Shown: positions 45,455-56,546, counted from the first letter of the stretch. The stretch is DNA of 64,000 bases from Thermomonas brevis (GCF_014395425.1 NZ_CP060711.1:1550001-1614000); one strand, 5' to 3'. Made by a program: numbers and translations. The notes: generated by a model not told the origin, from the letters alone.

Positions 45455-46309
45455 TCAGCCGCCGGCGGGCAGCCACAGCAGCAGCGCCACGCCCAGCGCC
45501 AGCCGGTAGGCGGCGAACGCGGTGAAGCGGTGGCTCTGGATGTAGCGCAGCAGCCACTTCACCGCCACGAACGCGGTGACGGCGGAGGCGACGAAGGCGA
45601 CGCCCAGCGCGTTCCAGTCCTCGCCGGCGATGCCGCCGTCCTTCAGCATCGACAGGAATTCGTAGCCGGTGGCCGCGAACATGGTGGGGATGCCGACCAG
45701 GAAGGCGAACTCGGTGGCCGCCGCGCGGCTGGTGGTGCCGGCCAGCAGCGCGACGAAGATGGTGGCGGCGCTGCGCGAGGTGCCGGGGAACACGCCCGCC
45801 ACCACCTGCGCCACGCCGACCAGCACCGCCGTGCGCCACGCGATCGCGGTGCGCTCGCCCTCGCTCGCCGCCCGCCGCGCGGCGAGCTGCTCCGCCGCGA
45901 CCATCCAGAACGCGCCCAGGATCAGCGCCCAGGCGATCGGCCGCACCGTGTCCGGCAGCTCCCAGCCCATCTTCTTCAGCAGCAGGCCGCCGACCGCGGT
46001 CACCGCGAACGCCAGCATCAGCTTGAAGCCGTAGTTGCGCACCTCGGCCGGGCGCACGTCCACGCCCAGCGGATCAAAGGGCGCGCGCAGGTCGCGGCCG
46101 GCGAACGCGGCCAGCAGGCCCCACAGGCGCTGCCGGTAGATCACGGTCACCGCCAGGATCGCGCCGGCCTGGATGGCGATGTTGAACAGGTCGCTGCGGT
46201 GGCCCAGCCAGCGCTCGGCGATCAGCAGGTGGCCGGTGCTGGAGATCGGCAGGAACTCGGTGATGCCTTCGATGATGCCCAGCAGCAGGGCGGCAAGCAG
46301 GTCGGACAT
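45455..46309 (-). CDS. uppP: Undecaprenyl-diphosphatase
   Basis: The protein has 284 residues with about eight hydrophobic segments. LLLGIIEGITEFLPISSTGH followed by LLI is the first conserved motif (Glu-x3-Glu), and VAGVFPGTSRSAATIFVALL (about 165-184) the second (Pro-Gly-x-Ser-Arg-Ser). Both are diagnostic of BacA/UppP. It dephosphorylates undecaprenyl diphosphate to recycle the peptidoglycan carrier lipid; overexpression gives bacitracin resistance. It is divergent from glnA, 262 bases away. The gap holds the glnA control region. Confidence 0.95.
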   Translation of the reverse strand: MSDLLAALLLGIIEGITEFLPISSTGHLLIAERWLGHRSDLFNIAIQAGAILAVTVIYRQRLWGLLAAFAGRDLRAPFDPLGVDVRPAEVRNYGFKLMLAFAVTAVGGLLLKKMGWELPDTVRPIAWALILGAFWMVAAEQLAARRAASEGERTAIAWRTAVLVGVAQVVAGVFPGTSRSAATIFVALLAGTTSRAAATEFAFLVGIPTMFAATGYEFLSMLKDGGIAGEDWNALGVAFVASAVTAFVAVKWLLRYIQSHRFTAFAAYRLALGVALLLWLPAGG

Positions 46310-46379
46310 GGGGGAACGGGCGCCGGAGGAAGGTGCGGTGGCCGCACGGGCAGGCGCGCAGCTTAACCCGAAGCGGCGA

Positions 46380-46399
46380 TTGCACCATTAACGTGCATT
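46380..46399. promoter_or_regulatory. NtrC-like binding site upstream of glnA
   Basis: TTGCACCATTAACGTGCATT resembles the NtrC site TGCACC-N5-GGTGCA: TGCAC on the left and GTGCA on the right at the expected spacing. It is centred about 125 bases upstream of the predicted sigma-54 start, a normal enhancer distance. Confidence 0.6.
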
Positions 46400-46488
46400 G
46401 TTCTAGATAAATTCGCAAAGACCGGGCAATTGAGTGAACCCCTTGATCGCTTGACCTTGAAAATCAATGGCTTGCGAAACCGCGCGAA

Positions 46489-46504
46489 TTGGCACGCCCC
46501 ATGC
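46489..46504 (+). promoter_or_regulatory. Sigma-54 promoter of glnA
   Basis: TTGGCACGCCCCATGC contains GG-N10-GC, matching the -24 (TTGGCAC) and -12 (TGC) elements. Transcription would start near 46516, leaving a leader of about 56 bases. Confidence 0.75.
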
Positions 46505-46571
46505 TTTATCCAGCGCATCGCCAGCGCGCGATCCATCGTCCGAATCCGTCCTCATACCGCCCGGAGCCACC

Positions 46572-47981
46572 ATGTCCCTCGAACACGTCGAAAAGCTCAT
46601 CAAGGATCACAAGGTCGAGTTCATCGACCTGCGCTTCGCCGACATGCGCGGCGTGCAGCACCATGTGACCTTCCCGAAGTCCATCGTCGACGCCAGCCTG
46701 TTCGAGGACGGCAAGATGTTCGACGGCAGTTCGATCAGCGGCTGGCGTGGCATCCAGAACTCCGACATGGTGCTGCTGCCCGACCCGTCCACCGCCTTCC
46801 TGGATCCGTTCACCGCCGATCCGACGCTGGTGCTGACCTGCGACATCCTCGATCCCACCACCATGCAGGCCTACACCCGCGACCCGCGCGGCGTGGCCCG
46901 TCGCGCCGAGGCCTACCTGAAGGCCAGCGGCATCGCCGAGCAGGGCTTCTTCGGGCCGGAGCCCGAATTCTTCATCTTCGACTCGGTGCGCTTCGCCAAC
47001 GAGATGGGCCACACCTTCTTCCACGTCGATTCGGAAGAGGCGCACTGGAACTCCAGCCGCGACTATGACGGCCGCAACAGCGGCTACCGCCCGATGGTGA
47101 AGGGCGGCTACTTCCCGGTGGCGCCGCTGGATTCGCTGCACGACCTGCGCGCGGAGATGTGCAAGACGCTGGAACAAGTCGGCATCGAAACCGAGGTGCA
47201 CCACCACGAAGTGGCCAACGCCGGCCAGTGCGAGATCGGCACCAAGTTCAATTCGCTGACCAAGAAGGCGGACGACCTGCTGACGATGAAGTACGTCATC
47301 AAGAACGTCGCCCACCGCAACGGCAAGACCGCGACCTTCATGCCCAAGCCCATCGTCGGCGACAACGGCAGCGGCATGCACGTGCACATGTCGCTGGCGA
47401 AGGACGGCAAGAACCTGTTCTCCGGCGACGGCTACGGCGGCCTGTCGCAGATGGCGCTGTGGTACATCGGCGGCGTGTTCAAGCACGCGCGCGCGATCAA
47501 CGCCTTCGCCAACTCCACCACCAACAGCTACAAGCGGCTGGTGCCGGGTTTCGAGGCGCCGGTGATGCTGGCCTATTCGGCGTCCAACCGTTCGGCATCC
47601 TGCCGCATCCCGTACGTGGCGAACCCGAAGGCGCGCCGCATCGAGATCCGCTTCCCCGATCCGATGAACAGCGGCTACCTGACCTTCGCCGCGCTGCTGA
47701 TGGCCGGCCTGGACGGCATCCGCAACCAGATCGACCCGGGCGCGCCCAGCGACAAGGACCTGTACGACCTGCCGCCGGAAGAGGAGAAGGGCATCCCGAT
47801 CGTCTGCCACTCGCTCGACCAGGCGCTGGAAGCGCTGGACGCCGATCGCGAGTTCCTCAAGGCCGGCGGCGTGTTCACCGACGACTTCATCGACGCCTAC
47901 ATCGCGCTGAAGATGAAGGAAGTCACCGCGTTCCGCGCGGCGACCCACCCGTTGGAATACCAGATGTACTACACGATCTGA
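46572..47981 (+). CDS. glnA: Glutamine synthetase, type I
   Basis: The protein has 469 residues, the length of the proteobacterial type I enzyme. [20 protein letters not shown] and [20 protein letters not shown] form the beta-grasp domain with the Asp50-like residue. [26 protein letters not shown] and [15 protein letters not shown] bind the metals and glutamate. [10 protein letters not shown] and [20 protein letters not shown] follow. The adenylylation Tyr is in [11 protein letters not shown] (about 398). It makes glutamine from glutamate, ammonia and ATP. A sigma-54 promoter and NtrC-like site precede it, and glnK-amtB lie 1 kb downstream. Confidence 0.98.
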   Translation: MSLEHVEKLIKDHKVEFIDLRFADMRGVQHHVTFPKSIVDASLFEDGKMFDGSSISGWRGIQNSDMVLLPDPSTAFLDPFTADPTLVLTCDILDPTTMQAYTRDPRGVARRAEAYLKASGIAEQGFFGPEPEFFIFDSVRFANEMGHTFFHVDSEEAHWNSSRDYDGRNSGYRPMVKGGYFPVAPLDSLHDLRAEMCKTLEQVGIETEVHHHEVANAGQCEIGTKFNSLTKKADDLLTMKYVIKNVAHRNGKTATFMPKPIVGDNGSGMHVHMSLAKDGKNLFSGDGYGGLSQMALWYIGGVFKHARAINAFANSTTNSYKRLVPGFEAPVMLAYSASNRSASCRIPYVANPKARRIEIRFPDPMNSGYLTFAALLMAGLDGIRNQIDPGAPSDKDLYDLPPEEEKGIPIVCHSLDQALEALDADREFLKAGGVFTDDFIDAYIALKMKEVTAFRAATHPLEYQMYYTI

Positions 47982-48054
47982 CGCGCCAGACGCGTCGGAG
48001 CGAAGCAGGCTGATCCTCGCTTCGCTCCCCTCCCCGGCGAGGATCGGACGGGAC

Positions 48055-48085
48055 GGGAGGGCGCACCGACGGGTGCGTCCCTCCC
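48055..48085 (+). terminator. Possible terminator hairpin after glnA
   Basis: GGGAGGG-CGCACC and GGTGCG-T-CCCTCCC pair over 13 bases with a GACG loop and one bulged T. No T run follows, so it is only a possible terminator. It lies 74 bases after glnA. Confidence 0.45.
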
Positions 48086-48267
48086 GCGCCTATGCGGCTG
48101 GCGGAGGGTGCGAAGCGGGGCCATGCGCGGCGGCGCCGCGCGACACGCGACCACGGGAGAACGCACGCGATCGCCGATCGCGGCAGGCAGGACACGCATC
48201 GTCCCTGTGCTGCACGAGCACGAAACCAATGACCGGGGAGGGCTGCCGCTTATGAGGAGCCTGCGTC

Positions 48268-49348
<1,081 letters not shown>

Positions 49349-49367
49349 CCACCCCACGGAGACCCAC

Positions 49368-50708
49368 ATGAAAACCGCTTCCGTTTCCGGGTGGACGACC
49401 CGGCTGTACGCAATGCTGGCCCTCGCCCTGTCCGCCGCGCCGGCGCTCGCGCAGGACGCCGCCGCGCCCGTCGTCGAAAAGGGCGACGTGGCCTGGATGC
49501 TCGTCTCGACCCTGCTGGTGCTGATGATGGTGGTGCCCGGCCTGGCGCTGTTCTACGGCGGCATGGTGCGCGCCAAGAACGTGCTGTCCGTGCTCATCCA
49601 GGTCGCCGTGGTGTTCTCGCTGCTGGTGGTGCTGTGGGCCTGCTACGGCTACAGCCTCGCCTTCTCGGGCGGCGGCGCGTGGATCGGCGATCTCGACAAG
49701 CTGTTCCTTCGGGGCGTCACCCCGGCGTCGCTGGCCGCCACCTTCAGCGCAGGCGTCGCCCTGCCGGAATACGTGTTCGCCGGCTTCCAGGCCACCTTCG
49801 CCGGCATCACCGGCGCGCTGATCGTGGGCGCGTTCGCCGAGCGCGCGAAGTTCGGCGCGATCCTGCTGTTCGCGGCGATCTGGTTCACCTTCGGCTACCT
49901 GCCGATGGCGCACATGGTCTGGGCCACCGGCGGCTTCCTGTTCGAGAAGGGCACGCTGGACTTCGCCGGCGGCACGGTGGTGCATATCAACGCCGGCGTG
50001 GCCGGCCTCGTGGGCGCGTGGTTCGTCGGCAAGCGGCTGGGCTACGGCCAGACCGCGCTCAAGCCGCACAACGTGACGCTGACCTTCGTCGGTGCGTCGC
50101 TGCTGTGGGTGGGCTGGTTCGGCTTCAACGCCGGTTCCAACCTGGAGGCGAACGCCGGCGCGGCGCTGGCCTTCCTCAACACGCTGCTGGCGACGGCGGC
50201 GGCGGTGCTGGGCTGGTCGTTGACCGAACGCATCGTCAAGGGCAAGTCGTCGGCGCTGGGCGTGGCCTCGGGCATGGTGGCGGGGCTGGTGGCGATCACC
50301 CCGGCCTGCGGCACGGTCGGTCCGTTCGGCGCGATCGCGCTCGGCTTCATCGCCGGCATCGTCTGCGTGTGGGGCGTCAACGGCCTGAAGAAGCTGCTCG
50401 ACGCCGACGACAGCCTCGACGTGTTCGGCGTGCACGGCCTCGGCGGCATCGTCGGTGCGCTCCTGACCGGCGTGTTCTCCGCCGATTCGCTGGGCGGCAC
50501 CAAGGCTGTGGCCGAGGGCTACAGCATCGCCGCACAGGTCGGCGTGCAGGCGCTGGGCGTGGCGATCACGCTGGTCTGGATCGGGCTGGTGTCGGTGGTC
50601 GGGTTCCTGGTCGCCAGGCTGGCGTTCGGCGGGCTGCGCGTGAGCGAGGACGCCGAGCGCGAGGGCCTGGACATCGCTACCCACGGCGAAACCGCCTACC
50701 AGTCGTGA
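49368..50708 (+). CDS. amtB: Ammonium transporter
   Basis: The protein has 446 residues with an N-terminal signal peptide (cut near ALAQ) and eleven helices. AWMLVSTLLVLMMVVPGLAL and GMVRAKNVLSVLIQ open it. FAGGTVVHINAGVAGLVGAW carries the first pore His. WVGWFGFNAGSNL and DVFGVHGLGGIVGALLTGVF (second pore His) complete the Amt signature. It conducts ammonium across the inner membrane and is gated by GlnK, encoded just upstream. ATG 49368 follows GGAGACCC. Confidence 0.96.
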   Translation: MKTASVSGWTTRLYAMLALALSAAPALAQDAAAPVVEKGDVAWMLVSTLLVLMMVVPGLALFYGGMVRAKNVLSVLIQVAVVFSLLVVLWACYGYSLAFSGGGAWIGDLDKLFLRGVTPASLAATFSAGVALPEYVFAGFQATFAGITGALIVGAFAERAKFGAILLFAAIWFTFGYLPMAHMVWATGGFLFEKGTLDFAGGTVVHINAGVAGLVGAWFVGKRLGYGQTALKPHNVTLTFVGASLLWVGWFGFNAGSNLEANAGAALAFLNTLLATAAAVLGWSLTERIVKGKSSALGVASGMVAGLVAITPACGTVGPFGAIALGFIAGIVCVWGVNGLKKLLDADDSLDVFGVHGLGGIVGALLTGVFSADSLGGTKAVAEGYSIAAQVGVQALGVAITLVWIGLVSVVGFLVARLAFGGLRVSEDAEREGLDIATHGETAYQS

Positions 50709-50732
50709 ACCGCGGCGGGCGCCGGGCCGCGG

Positions 50733-52640
50733 TCAGCCGACCTCGACCTGGCGCTCGCGCACGAAGGCGACGAACGCCTCCGCCGGCAGCGCCGGCGACC
50801 AGTGGAAGCCCTGGCCGATCTCGCAGCCGAAGGCGTGCAGGCGGTCCAGGGTTTCGACGTCCTCGACGCCTTCGGCGACCGTCTGCAGGTCGAGGCAATG
50901 CGCCATCTCGATGATCGCGCGCACCAGCCCCTCGTCGTGCGCGTTGGCGCGCATCCGGCGCACGAACGACTGGTCGATCTTGAGCCGGTGCACGGCGAAG
51001 CGGCGCAGGTAGCCGAGGTTGGAATAGCCGGTGCCGAAATCGTCGATGGAGATCCGCACGCCCTGCGCGCTGAGCCGCTGCAGCACGTCGCCGATGTTGC
51101 GCGCGTCGGCGACCAGCAGCGATTCGGTCAGCTCCAGCTCCAGCGCGTCCGCCGACAGGCCGCTGGCGGCCAGCGCCTTCGCCACCTCGCGCTCGATGTC
51201 GTCGCGGCGGAACTGCAGCGGCGACACGTTCACCGCCACGTTCAGCGCGCCCAGCCCCTGCCCGCGCCACGCCTGCGCCTCGCGGCAGGCCTGCTGCAAC
51301 ACCCACGCGCCGACCTCGTTGATCAGCCCGCTGCGCTCGGCCACCGGGATGAACTTGCCGGGCGGGATCATGCCCAGCTCCGGATGCTTCCAGCGCAGCA
51401 GCGCCTCGGCGCCGAGGATGCGCCCGCTGCGCAGGTCGAACTGCGGCTGGTAGTGCAACTGCAGTTCGCCCTGGCTCAGCGCCGCGCGCAGGCCGGAGGC
51501 GATGTGCAGGTGTTCGACCACGCTCTCGTTCATGCTCGCGTCGAAGAAGCAGAACGTGTTGCGGCCGGAATCCTTGGCCTGATACATCGCCATGTCCGCG
51601 TTCTTCAGCAGCACGTCGCCTTCCGCGCCATCGCGCGGGGCCACCGCGATGCCGAGCGAGGCGGTCACCAGCACTTCGATGCCGTCGAGCACGAAGGCGC
51701 GGCCCAGCAGGTGGGTGACCTTGGCGACCACCGCCACGATCGCGTCCTCGTCCTGCAGGTCGCCGAGCAGGATCTGGAACTCGTCGCCCGAGACGCGCGC
51801 CACCGTGTCGGTCTCGCGCACGCAGGCGCGCAGCTTGGCGGCCACCTGGCACAGCAGATCGTCGCCGGCCGCGTGGCCCAGCGAGTCGTTGATGGTCTTG
51901 AAGTTGTCGAGGTCGAGGAACATCACCGCGACCATCCGCCCGCTGCGCCGCGCCTGCCGCAGCAGGTGCGCCAGCCGGTCGCGGGCCAGCGCGCGGTTGG
52001 GCAGGCCGGTGAGGCTGTCGCGCTGGGCCAGCACCTCGATGCGCGCGTGCGACTCCTCCAGCGCGCGCTTCTCCGTCTCCAACTGGAGCATGGTCCGCCC
52101 GAGGTCGCTGGTCAGCAGCCAGGCGAACAGCCCGGTGACCAGCACGATCAGGCTGATGACGAACGGCCGCCGCCAGTCCAGCGGCACCACCGGCGCGCTG
52201 TGGAACACGTCGGCCCGGTGCAGGAAGAACAGCAGCGCGACCACCGCCAGCATGCTGCACATCAGCACCCAGAACATGCGCCGGAAACCGAACAGCCCGG
52301 TGAACAGCAGGAGCGCCGGGAATGCCAGCGGCGCCTCGTCGTACAGCCCCTGATTGTTGATCATCAGGACGCACAGCCCCAGCATCAGCGTCGCCACGGT
52401 CAACGCGACCGCGCGCGCCGCCTGTTCGCGCACGTTCCAGTGCATCGCCAGCGCCAGCAGCGACACGATCAGCCCTTCCAGCCCGGCGCTGCGGAAGCGG
52501 CCGGTGAACAGGTTCATCACGATCAGCAGGCCGAACACGGACACCAGCGCCCACAGGATCTGCTGCAGGCGCCGCTGCTGCTGCCGCTGGAACAGGGCCG
52601 GACGCGACGCGTCCGCGGATGGGGGCGATGGCCGAGGCAT
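50733..52640 (-). CDS. Membrane GGDEF-EAL protein (c-di-GMP turnover)
   Basis: The protein has 635 residues from ATG 52640. Five to six N-terminal hydrophobic segments (about 25-190) form a membrane sensor. The GGDEF domain (about 225-385) has RDSLTGLPNRALARDRL but reads RVSGDEF at the active-site loop, with Ser for the first Gly. The EAL domain (about 395-630) is intact: LGAEALLRWKHP, NVSPLQF, LELELTES, IDDFGTGYSNLGYLR, LKIDQSFV and VAEGVE. It most likely hydrolyses c-di-GMP, with the GGDEF half weak or regulatory. It is convergent with amtB and divergent from the amidase. Confidence 0.92.
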   Translation of the reverse strand: MPRPSPPSADASRPALFQRQQQRRLQQILWALVSVFGLLIVMNLFTGRFRSAGLEGLIVSLLALAMHWNVREQAARAVALTVATLMLGLCVLMINNQGLYDEAPLAFPALLLFTGLFGFRRMFWVLMCSMLAVVALLFFLHRADVFHSAPVVPLDWRRPFVISLIVLVTGLFAWLLTSDLGRTMLQLETEKRALEESHARIEVLAQRDSLTGLPNRALARDRLAHLLRQARRSGRMVAVMFLDLDNFKTINDSLGHAAGDDLLCQVAAKLRACVRETDTVARVSGDEFQILLGDLQDEDAIVAVVAKVTHLLGRAFVLDGIEVLVTASLGIAVAPRDGAEGDVLLKNADMAMYQAKDSGRNTFCFFDASMNESVVEHLHIASGLRAALSQGELQLHYQPQFDLRSGRILGAEALLRWKHPELGMIPPGKFIPVAERSGLINEVGAWVLQQACREAQAWRGQGLGALNVAVNVSPLQFRRDDIEREVAKALAASGLSADALELELTESLLVADARNIGDVLQRLSAQGVRISIDDFGTGYSNLGYLRRFAVHRLKIDQSFVRRMRANAHDEGLVRAIIEMAHCLDLQTVAEGVEDVETLDRLHAFGCEIGQGFHWSPALPAEAFVAFVRERQVEVG

Positions 52641-52713
52641 GCTGCGTGGATCGGCTGACGAAGCGAGCAGGCTATCAGCCCATCCGGCCAGGCGCACGGG
52701 CTAAGATCAAGCC

Positions 52714-53487
52714 ATGCGCCGATTCCTGCTGCCGTTCCTGGCCTGCCTGCTGGCCGCCTCCTGCGCGCACGTCGCCGCGCCGACGCGCAATCCGCTGGCC
52801 GAATGGGTGCCCTCGCCCAACTTCGACGCGCGGCGCGCGGTGCTCATCGTCCTGCACGCCACCGAGCAGGGCTCCGCGCGCGAAAGCCTGGACACGCTGC
52901 GCACCGCCAACAGCGGCGGCCCGGTCAGCGCGCACTACCTGGTCGGCGACGACGGCCGCATCTACCAGCTTGTCGCCGACGCCGACCGCGCCTGGCACGC
53001 CGGTGGCGGGCGCTGGGGCACCATCACCGACCTCAATTCGGCGTCGATCGGCATCGAGATCGACAACGACGGCAGCGAGCCGTACAGCGACGCGCAGATC
53101 GCCGCGCTGCTGCGCCTGCTCGACGACCTCACCGCGCGCCTGTACATCCCGAAGACGCAGGTGATCGCGCACGCCGACCTCGCGCCCACCCGCAAGCGCG
53201 ATCCCGGCGCTCACTTCCCGTGGCAGCGGCTGGCCGACGCCGGCTACGGCCTGTGGCCGCGCGGCGAGCTGCGCGATCCGCCGCCCGGCTTCGATCCGTG
53301 GCTGGCGATGGCCGCGATCGGCTATCCGCTGGACGACCGCGCCGCCGCGGTGCGCGCCTTCCATCGCCACTACCGGGGCCGCAACGACGGCGACGATCCG
53401 CAGGCGGCGTTCGATGCCGACGACCTGCGCATCCTGCACGCGCTGGCTGCGCAGCGCGTCGGCGACATGTCCGCATCGCCGCCCTGA
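52714..53487 (+). CDS. N-acetylmuramoyl-L-alanine amidase, AmiD-like lipoprotein
   Basis: The protein has 257 residues. The lipobox LAASC is at about residues 13-17. VPSPNFDARRAVLIVLHATE opens the amidase-2 domain. The zinc ligands are His in LHATEQG (about 49), His in RTRKRD-preceding QVIAHADLAPTRKRDPG (about 152) and the nearby Asp. RAWHAGGGRWG and IGIEIDNDG follow the family. The C-terminal helices (about 195-255) resemble a peptidoglycan-binding domain. It cuts the amide between MurNAc and the stem peptide at the outer membrane. It stands alone. Confidence 0.88.
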   Translation: MRRFLLPFLACLLAASCAHVAAPTRNPLAEWVPSPNFDARRAVLIVLHATEQGSARESLDTLRTANSGGPVSAHYLVGDDGRIYQLVADADRAWHAGGGRWGTITDLNSASIGIEIDNDGSEPYSDAQIAALLRLLDDLTARLYIPKTQVIAHADLAPTRKRDPGAHFPWQRLADAGYGLWPRGELRDPPPGFDPWLAMAAIGYPLDDRAAAVRAFHRHYRGRNDGDDPQAAFDADDLRILHALAAQRVGDMSASPP

Positions 53488-53637
53488 CGACGCGTTCCAC
53501 TGTGCGGAAATCCGCACGGCGCGGGCGCATTCGCGGCTAGCTGCCGCAGAGCGACGCATTGGAGCATGGCAAACGTGATGCCCGGCCCGCAGGCCGCGCG
53601 CGTCCGCCATACCAATCGAAACTCTGGGGGAGCACCG

Positions 53638-56448
53638 ATGTCGACGAAATCCACATGCCTGCCGGGCGCACTGGCGCTGGCGATCTGCCTTGCGCTGCAT
53701 GCCGCGCCAGCCGTCGCCCAGTCGCAGGACGGCGCGACCGCGGACAAGCAGGACGCCGCCAAGACATTGGAGAAGGTGGAAGTCACCGGCTCGCGCATCA
53801 AGCGCACCGAGATCGAGACCGTCGATCCCATCCAGGTGTTCACCGCGGAAGACCTGACCAAACAGGGCTATTCCACCCTGTACGACGCGCTCTCCAACCT
53901 CAGCGTGAACACCGGCGTGTTCGTCGGCGAAGAGAACACCAACAACTTCAACGCCAACGCGCAGGCGCTGAACCTGCGCGGCTTCGGCCCCGGCTACACG
54001 CTGGTGCTGCTGAACGGCAGGCGCATGCCGATGCTGCCCAAGCCCGCCGGCAACATCTCCGGCAACGTCATCAACCTGGCGATGATTCCGGCCTCCGCCG
54101 TGCAGCGCGTGGAAGTGCTGACCAGCGGCGCCTCGGCGATCTACGGCTCCGACGCGGTGGCCGGCGTGGTCAACGTGATCCTCAAGGACGGCATCGACGA
54201 AACCACCTTCAAGTACCGCTACGGCGACACCGCCAACGGCGGCGGGCGCTCCGACAACTTCACCGTGTCGTCGGGTTTCTCGCGCGGCGACACCCACGTC
54301 AGCTACGGGCTGGAATGGGACCGGCGCCGGCCGATCCGCGGCGACCAGCGCGACTGGTTCTCCGATCCGTCGAAGTCGCCCGATCCCGACTACCGCGCGC
54401 TCGACCAGGTGATGTCGTTCTGGGACCGCGGCGCGGCGGGCGGCTGGGGCCTGCTGGACGTCGGCGGCCGCTGCAGCGCGCTGGGCTATGAAGCGGTGCG
54501 TCCGGGCTGGGCCGGCCCCGGCAGCGAGCAGTACTGCGGCGACAACACCTTCGACACCTACACCGTGCGCAACGGGCGCGAGCGCGTGTTCGGCTTCGCC
54601 AACCTCAGCCACAGCTTCGGCGAGCACGAATTCCGCGCCAACCTGATGTCGGCGCGCTCCAAGGCCGACGCCGGCCTGTACCGCTACAGCTACGCCGTGG
54701 ACTACGACGTGCTGGAGGACGCCAACGACCTCGATTCCGACTACTACGGCTCGCGCCAGGTCTACCGCTCCTTCCGCGATTTCGAGACGCCCACCAGCAA
54801 CCAGCACTTCAGCGAGACCAGCCACATCTTCAGCGCCGGGCTGCAGGGGCCGCTGGGCAGGTTCGACTACAACCTCGGCTACACCTACGGCACCTACCGC
54901 TACAAGGATTCGGTCGACCGCTTCGACGACCAGGCGATGATGGCGCTGGTGTTCGGGCAGAAGGGCACCGACTGGGCGCGGCCGTGGGCGCCCGACCGCT
55001 GGCTGACCGTCAGCCGCGATTCGCTGGACGCCAACCTGCTGCCGACCGGGCTGGACTTCTTCGGCGCGCTGACGCCGGACATGTTCGCCAGCGCGGTGCG
55101 CACCTCGGTGGGCGACGGCCGCTCCACCTCGCAGACGCTGAGCGCCGACATCAGCGGCGACCTGCTCCAATTGCCGGCAGGCCCGCTGGGCTTCGCGGCG
55201 GTGGTGGAAGCCAGCCGCGACTCGTACAGCTTCCTCACCGACCAGACCACGGTGGACGGCGAAATCTACGGCTGGAGCGGCATCCGCGGCCAGGGCAAGC
55301 GCAACCGCTACGCCGTGGGCGGCGAACTGGCGGTGCCGCTGGCCAAACAGGAATCGGCGATCGGCCAGCTGGATGCGAAGATCGCCGCGCGCTACGACTA
55401 CTACGACGACGCCTCCGACGTGTCCGGCGCGAGCACCTACCAGATCGGCCTGTCGTGGAAGCCGATCGAATCGCTGATGTTCCGCGCCTCGCGTGCCACC
55501 TCGTTCCGCGCGCCGGACATGCACGTGATGTTCGCCGAGCGCAGCTCGTCCTACACCAGCGGCGTCGACTACCTGACCTGCGTGCAGACCGAACACCTCC
55601 AGCCCGGCCAGAGCTGGCAGGGCTGCGGCACCAAGTACGGCACCGGCTCGATCCGCCAGTATTCGGAAGGCGACCCGCACCTGCGCGAGGAAACCGGCTA
55701 CACCGATTCGCTCGGCGTGGTGGCGCAGCTCGGCACGCACCACTCGTTCACCCTGGACGGCTTCCGCATCCACCTCGAAGACCAGGTCGGCGTCATCGGC
55801 GCCGACACCGTGCTGCGCTACGCGGCGGAATGCGAGCTGGGCTTCGACGCCACCGGCGCCGCCGTCGATGCCGGCTCGCCGAAGTGCCTGGCGATGCTGG
55901 CGCGCGTGACCCGCGGCCAGAAGGACCGGGTGACTTCGGTCATCACCAGCCCGTTCAACACCGGCATGCGCCAGCAGGACGGCTTCGACTTCACCTGGCT
56001 GAGCCAGTACAACGGCACGCCCTACGGCGACTTCAGCCTCCGCTTCGGCTACACCCACATCCTGAAGACGCTGGAGCGCTACCTGCCGGAAGACGTCGTG
56101 GAGGACGTCCGCGACGCGCAGTGGAACAGCGAATTCCGCACCCGCAGCTACGCCACCCTGGGCTGGCAGATCGACCGCTTCAACGCCAACCTGCACGTCA
56201 ACCGCCTCGGCACCTCGCCCGAGCGCTGGGCCGACACCTACAAGCGCCTGCCCGCGTGGACGACCGCCAACCTGTCGCTGGGCTGGCGCTTCAGCGACGC
56301 GCTCTGGGCTGGCATCAGCGTGACCAACCTGCTGGACCGCCGGCCGGACCTGGTGGACTCGGAGAAGTGGTGGCCCTACGCCGACATCAGCAAGTACAAC
56401 CCGACCGGCGCGGAGTATTTCCTGACGGTGGAATACAAGTTGAAGTGA
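53638..56448 (+). CDS. TonB-dependent receptor, substrate unknown
   Basis: The protein has 936 residues from ATG 53638, with GGGGGAG seven bases upstream. The signal peptide is about 28 residues (cut near AVAQS). Plug: LEKVEVTGSRIKRTEIETVD, EDLTKQGYSTLYDALSNLSV, NLRGFGPGYTLVLLNGRRMP and TSGASAIYGSDAVAGVVNVI. The barrel follows and ends AEYFLTVEYKLK. VTGSRIKR and the RMP plug place it with the Caulobacter/Xanthomonas class that transports sugars, peptides or other organics rather than iron. No enzyme gene is beside it and no Fur box precedes it, so its ligand is not known. A hairpin terminator follows. Confidence 0.92.
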   Translation: MSTKSTCLPGALALAICLALHAAPAVAQSQDGATADKQDAAKTLEKVEVTGSRIKRTEIETVDPIQVFTAEDLTKQGYSTLYDALSNLSVNTGVFVGEENTNNFNANAQALNLRGFGPGYTLVLLNGRRMPMLPKPAGNISGNVINLAMIPASAVQRVEVLTSGASAIYGSDAVAGVVNVILKDGIDETTFKYRYGDTANGGGRSDNFTVSSGFSRGDTHVSYGLEWDRRRPIRGDQRDWFSDPSKSPDPDYRALDQVMSFWDRGAAGGWGLLDVGGRCSALGYEAVRPGWAGPGSEQYCGDNTFDTYTVRNGRERVFGFANLSHSFGEHEFRANLMSARSKADAGLYRYSYAVDYDVLEDANDLDSDYYGSRQVYRSFRDFETPTSNQHFSETSHIFSAGLQGPLGRFDYNLGYTYGTYRYKDSVDRFDDQAMMALVFGQKGTDWARPWAPDRWLTVSRDSLDANLLPTGLDFFGALTPDMFASAVRTSVGDGRSTSQTLSADISGDLLQLPAGPLGFAAVVEASRDSYSFLTDQTTVDGEIYGWSGIRGQGKRNRYAVGGELAVPLAKQESAIGQLDAKIAARYDYYDDASDVSGASTYQIGLSWKPIESLMFRASRATSFRAPDMHVMFAERSSSYTSGVDYLTCVQTEHLQPGQSWQGCGTKYGTGSIRQYSEGDPHLREETGYTDSLGVVAQLGTHHSFTLDGFRIHLEDQVGVIGADTVLRYAAECELGFDATGAAVDAGSPKCLAMLARVTRGQKDRVTSVITSPFNTGMRQQDGFDFTWLSQYNGTPYGDFSLRFGYTHILKTLERYLPEDVVEDVRDAQWNSEFRTRSYATLGWQIDRFNANLHVNRLGTSPERWADTYKRLPAWTTANLSLGWRFSDALWAGISVTNLLDRRPDLVDSEKWWPYADISKYNPTGAEYFLTVEYKLK

Positions 56449-56470
56449 GGTCGCGGCGGTTGGCGCGATG

Positions 56471-56502
56471 GCGAACGGCCCCGGGGAACCGGGGCCGTTC
56501 GC
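56471..56502 (+). terminator. Hairpin terminator after the TonB receptor
   Basis: GCGAACGGCCCCGG and CCGGGGCCGTTCGC form a 14-bp perfect stem with a GGAA loop, 22 bases after the stop. The following GTTGCG lacks a T run. Confidence 0.65.
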
Positions 56503-56546
56503 GTTGCGGCGGCGGCGCGCGATTGTCCGGACCGGGGCGTATGGTC

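Noticed and set aside
38000..46000. parS site for ParA-ParB
   Set aside because: I scanned for TGTTTCACGTGAAACA-like palindromes. GCGCTTTCACAACGTGAAAGCGC (44398-44420) is similar but is a terminator hairpin with an extra AAC spacer, so it was not called parS.
48207..48221. GTGCTGCACGAGCAC inverted repeat before the TorF-like gene
   Set aside because: It is palindromic but does not match NtrC or sigma-54 patterns; no GG-N10-GC was found nearby.
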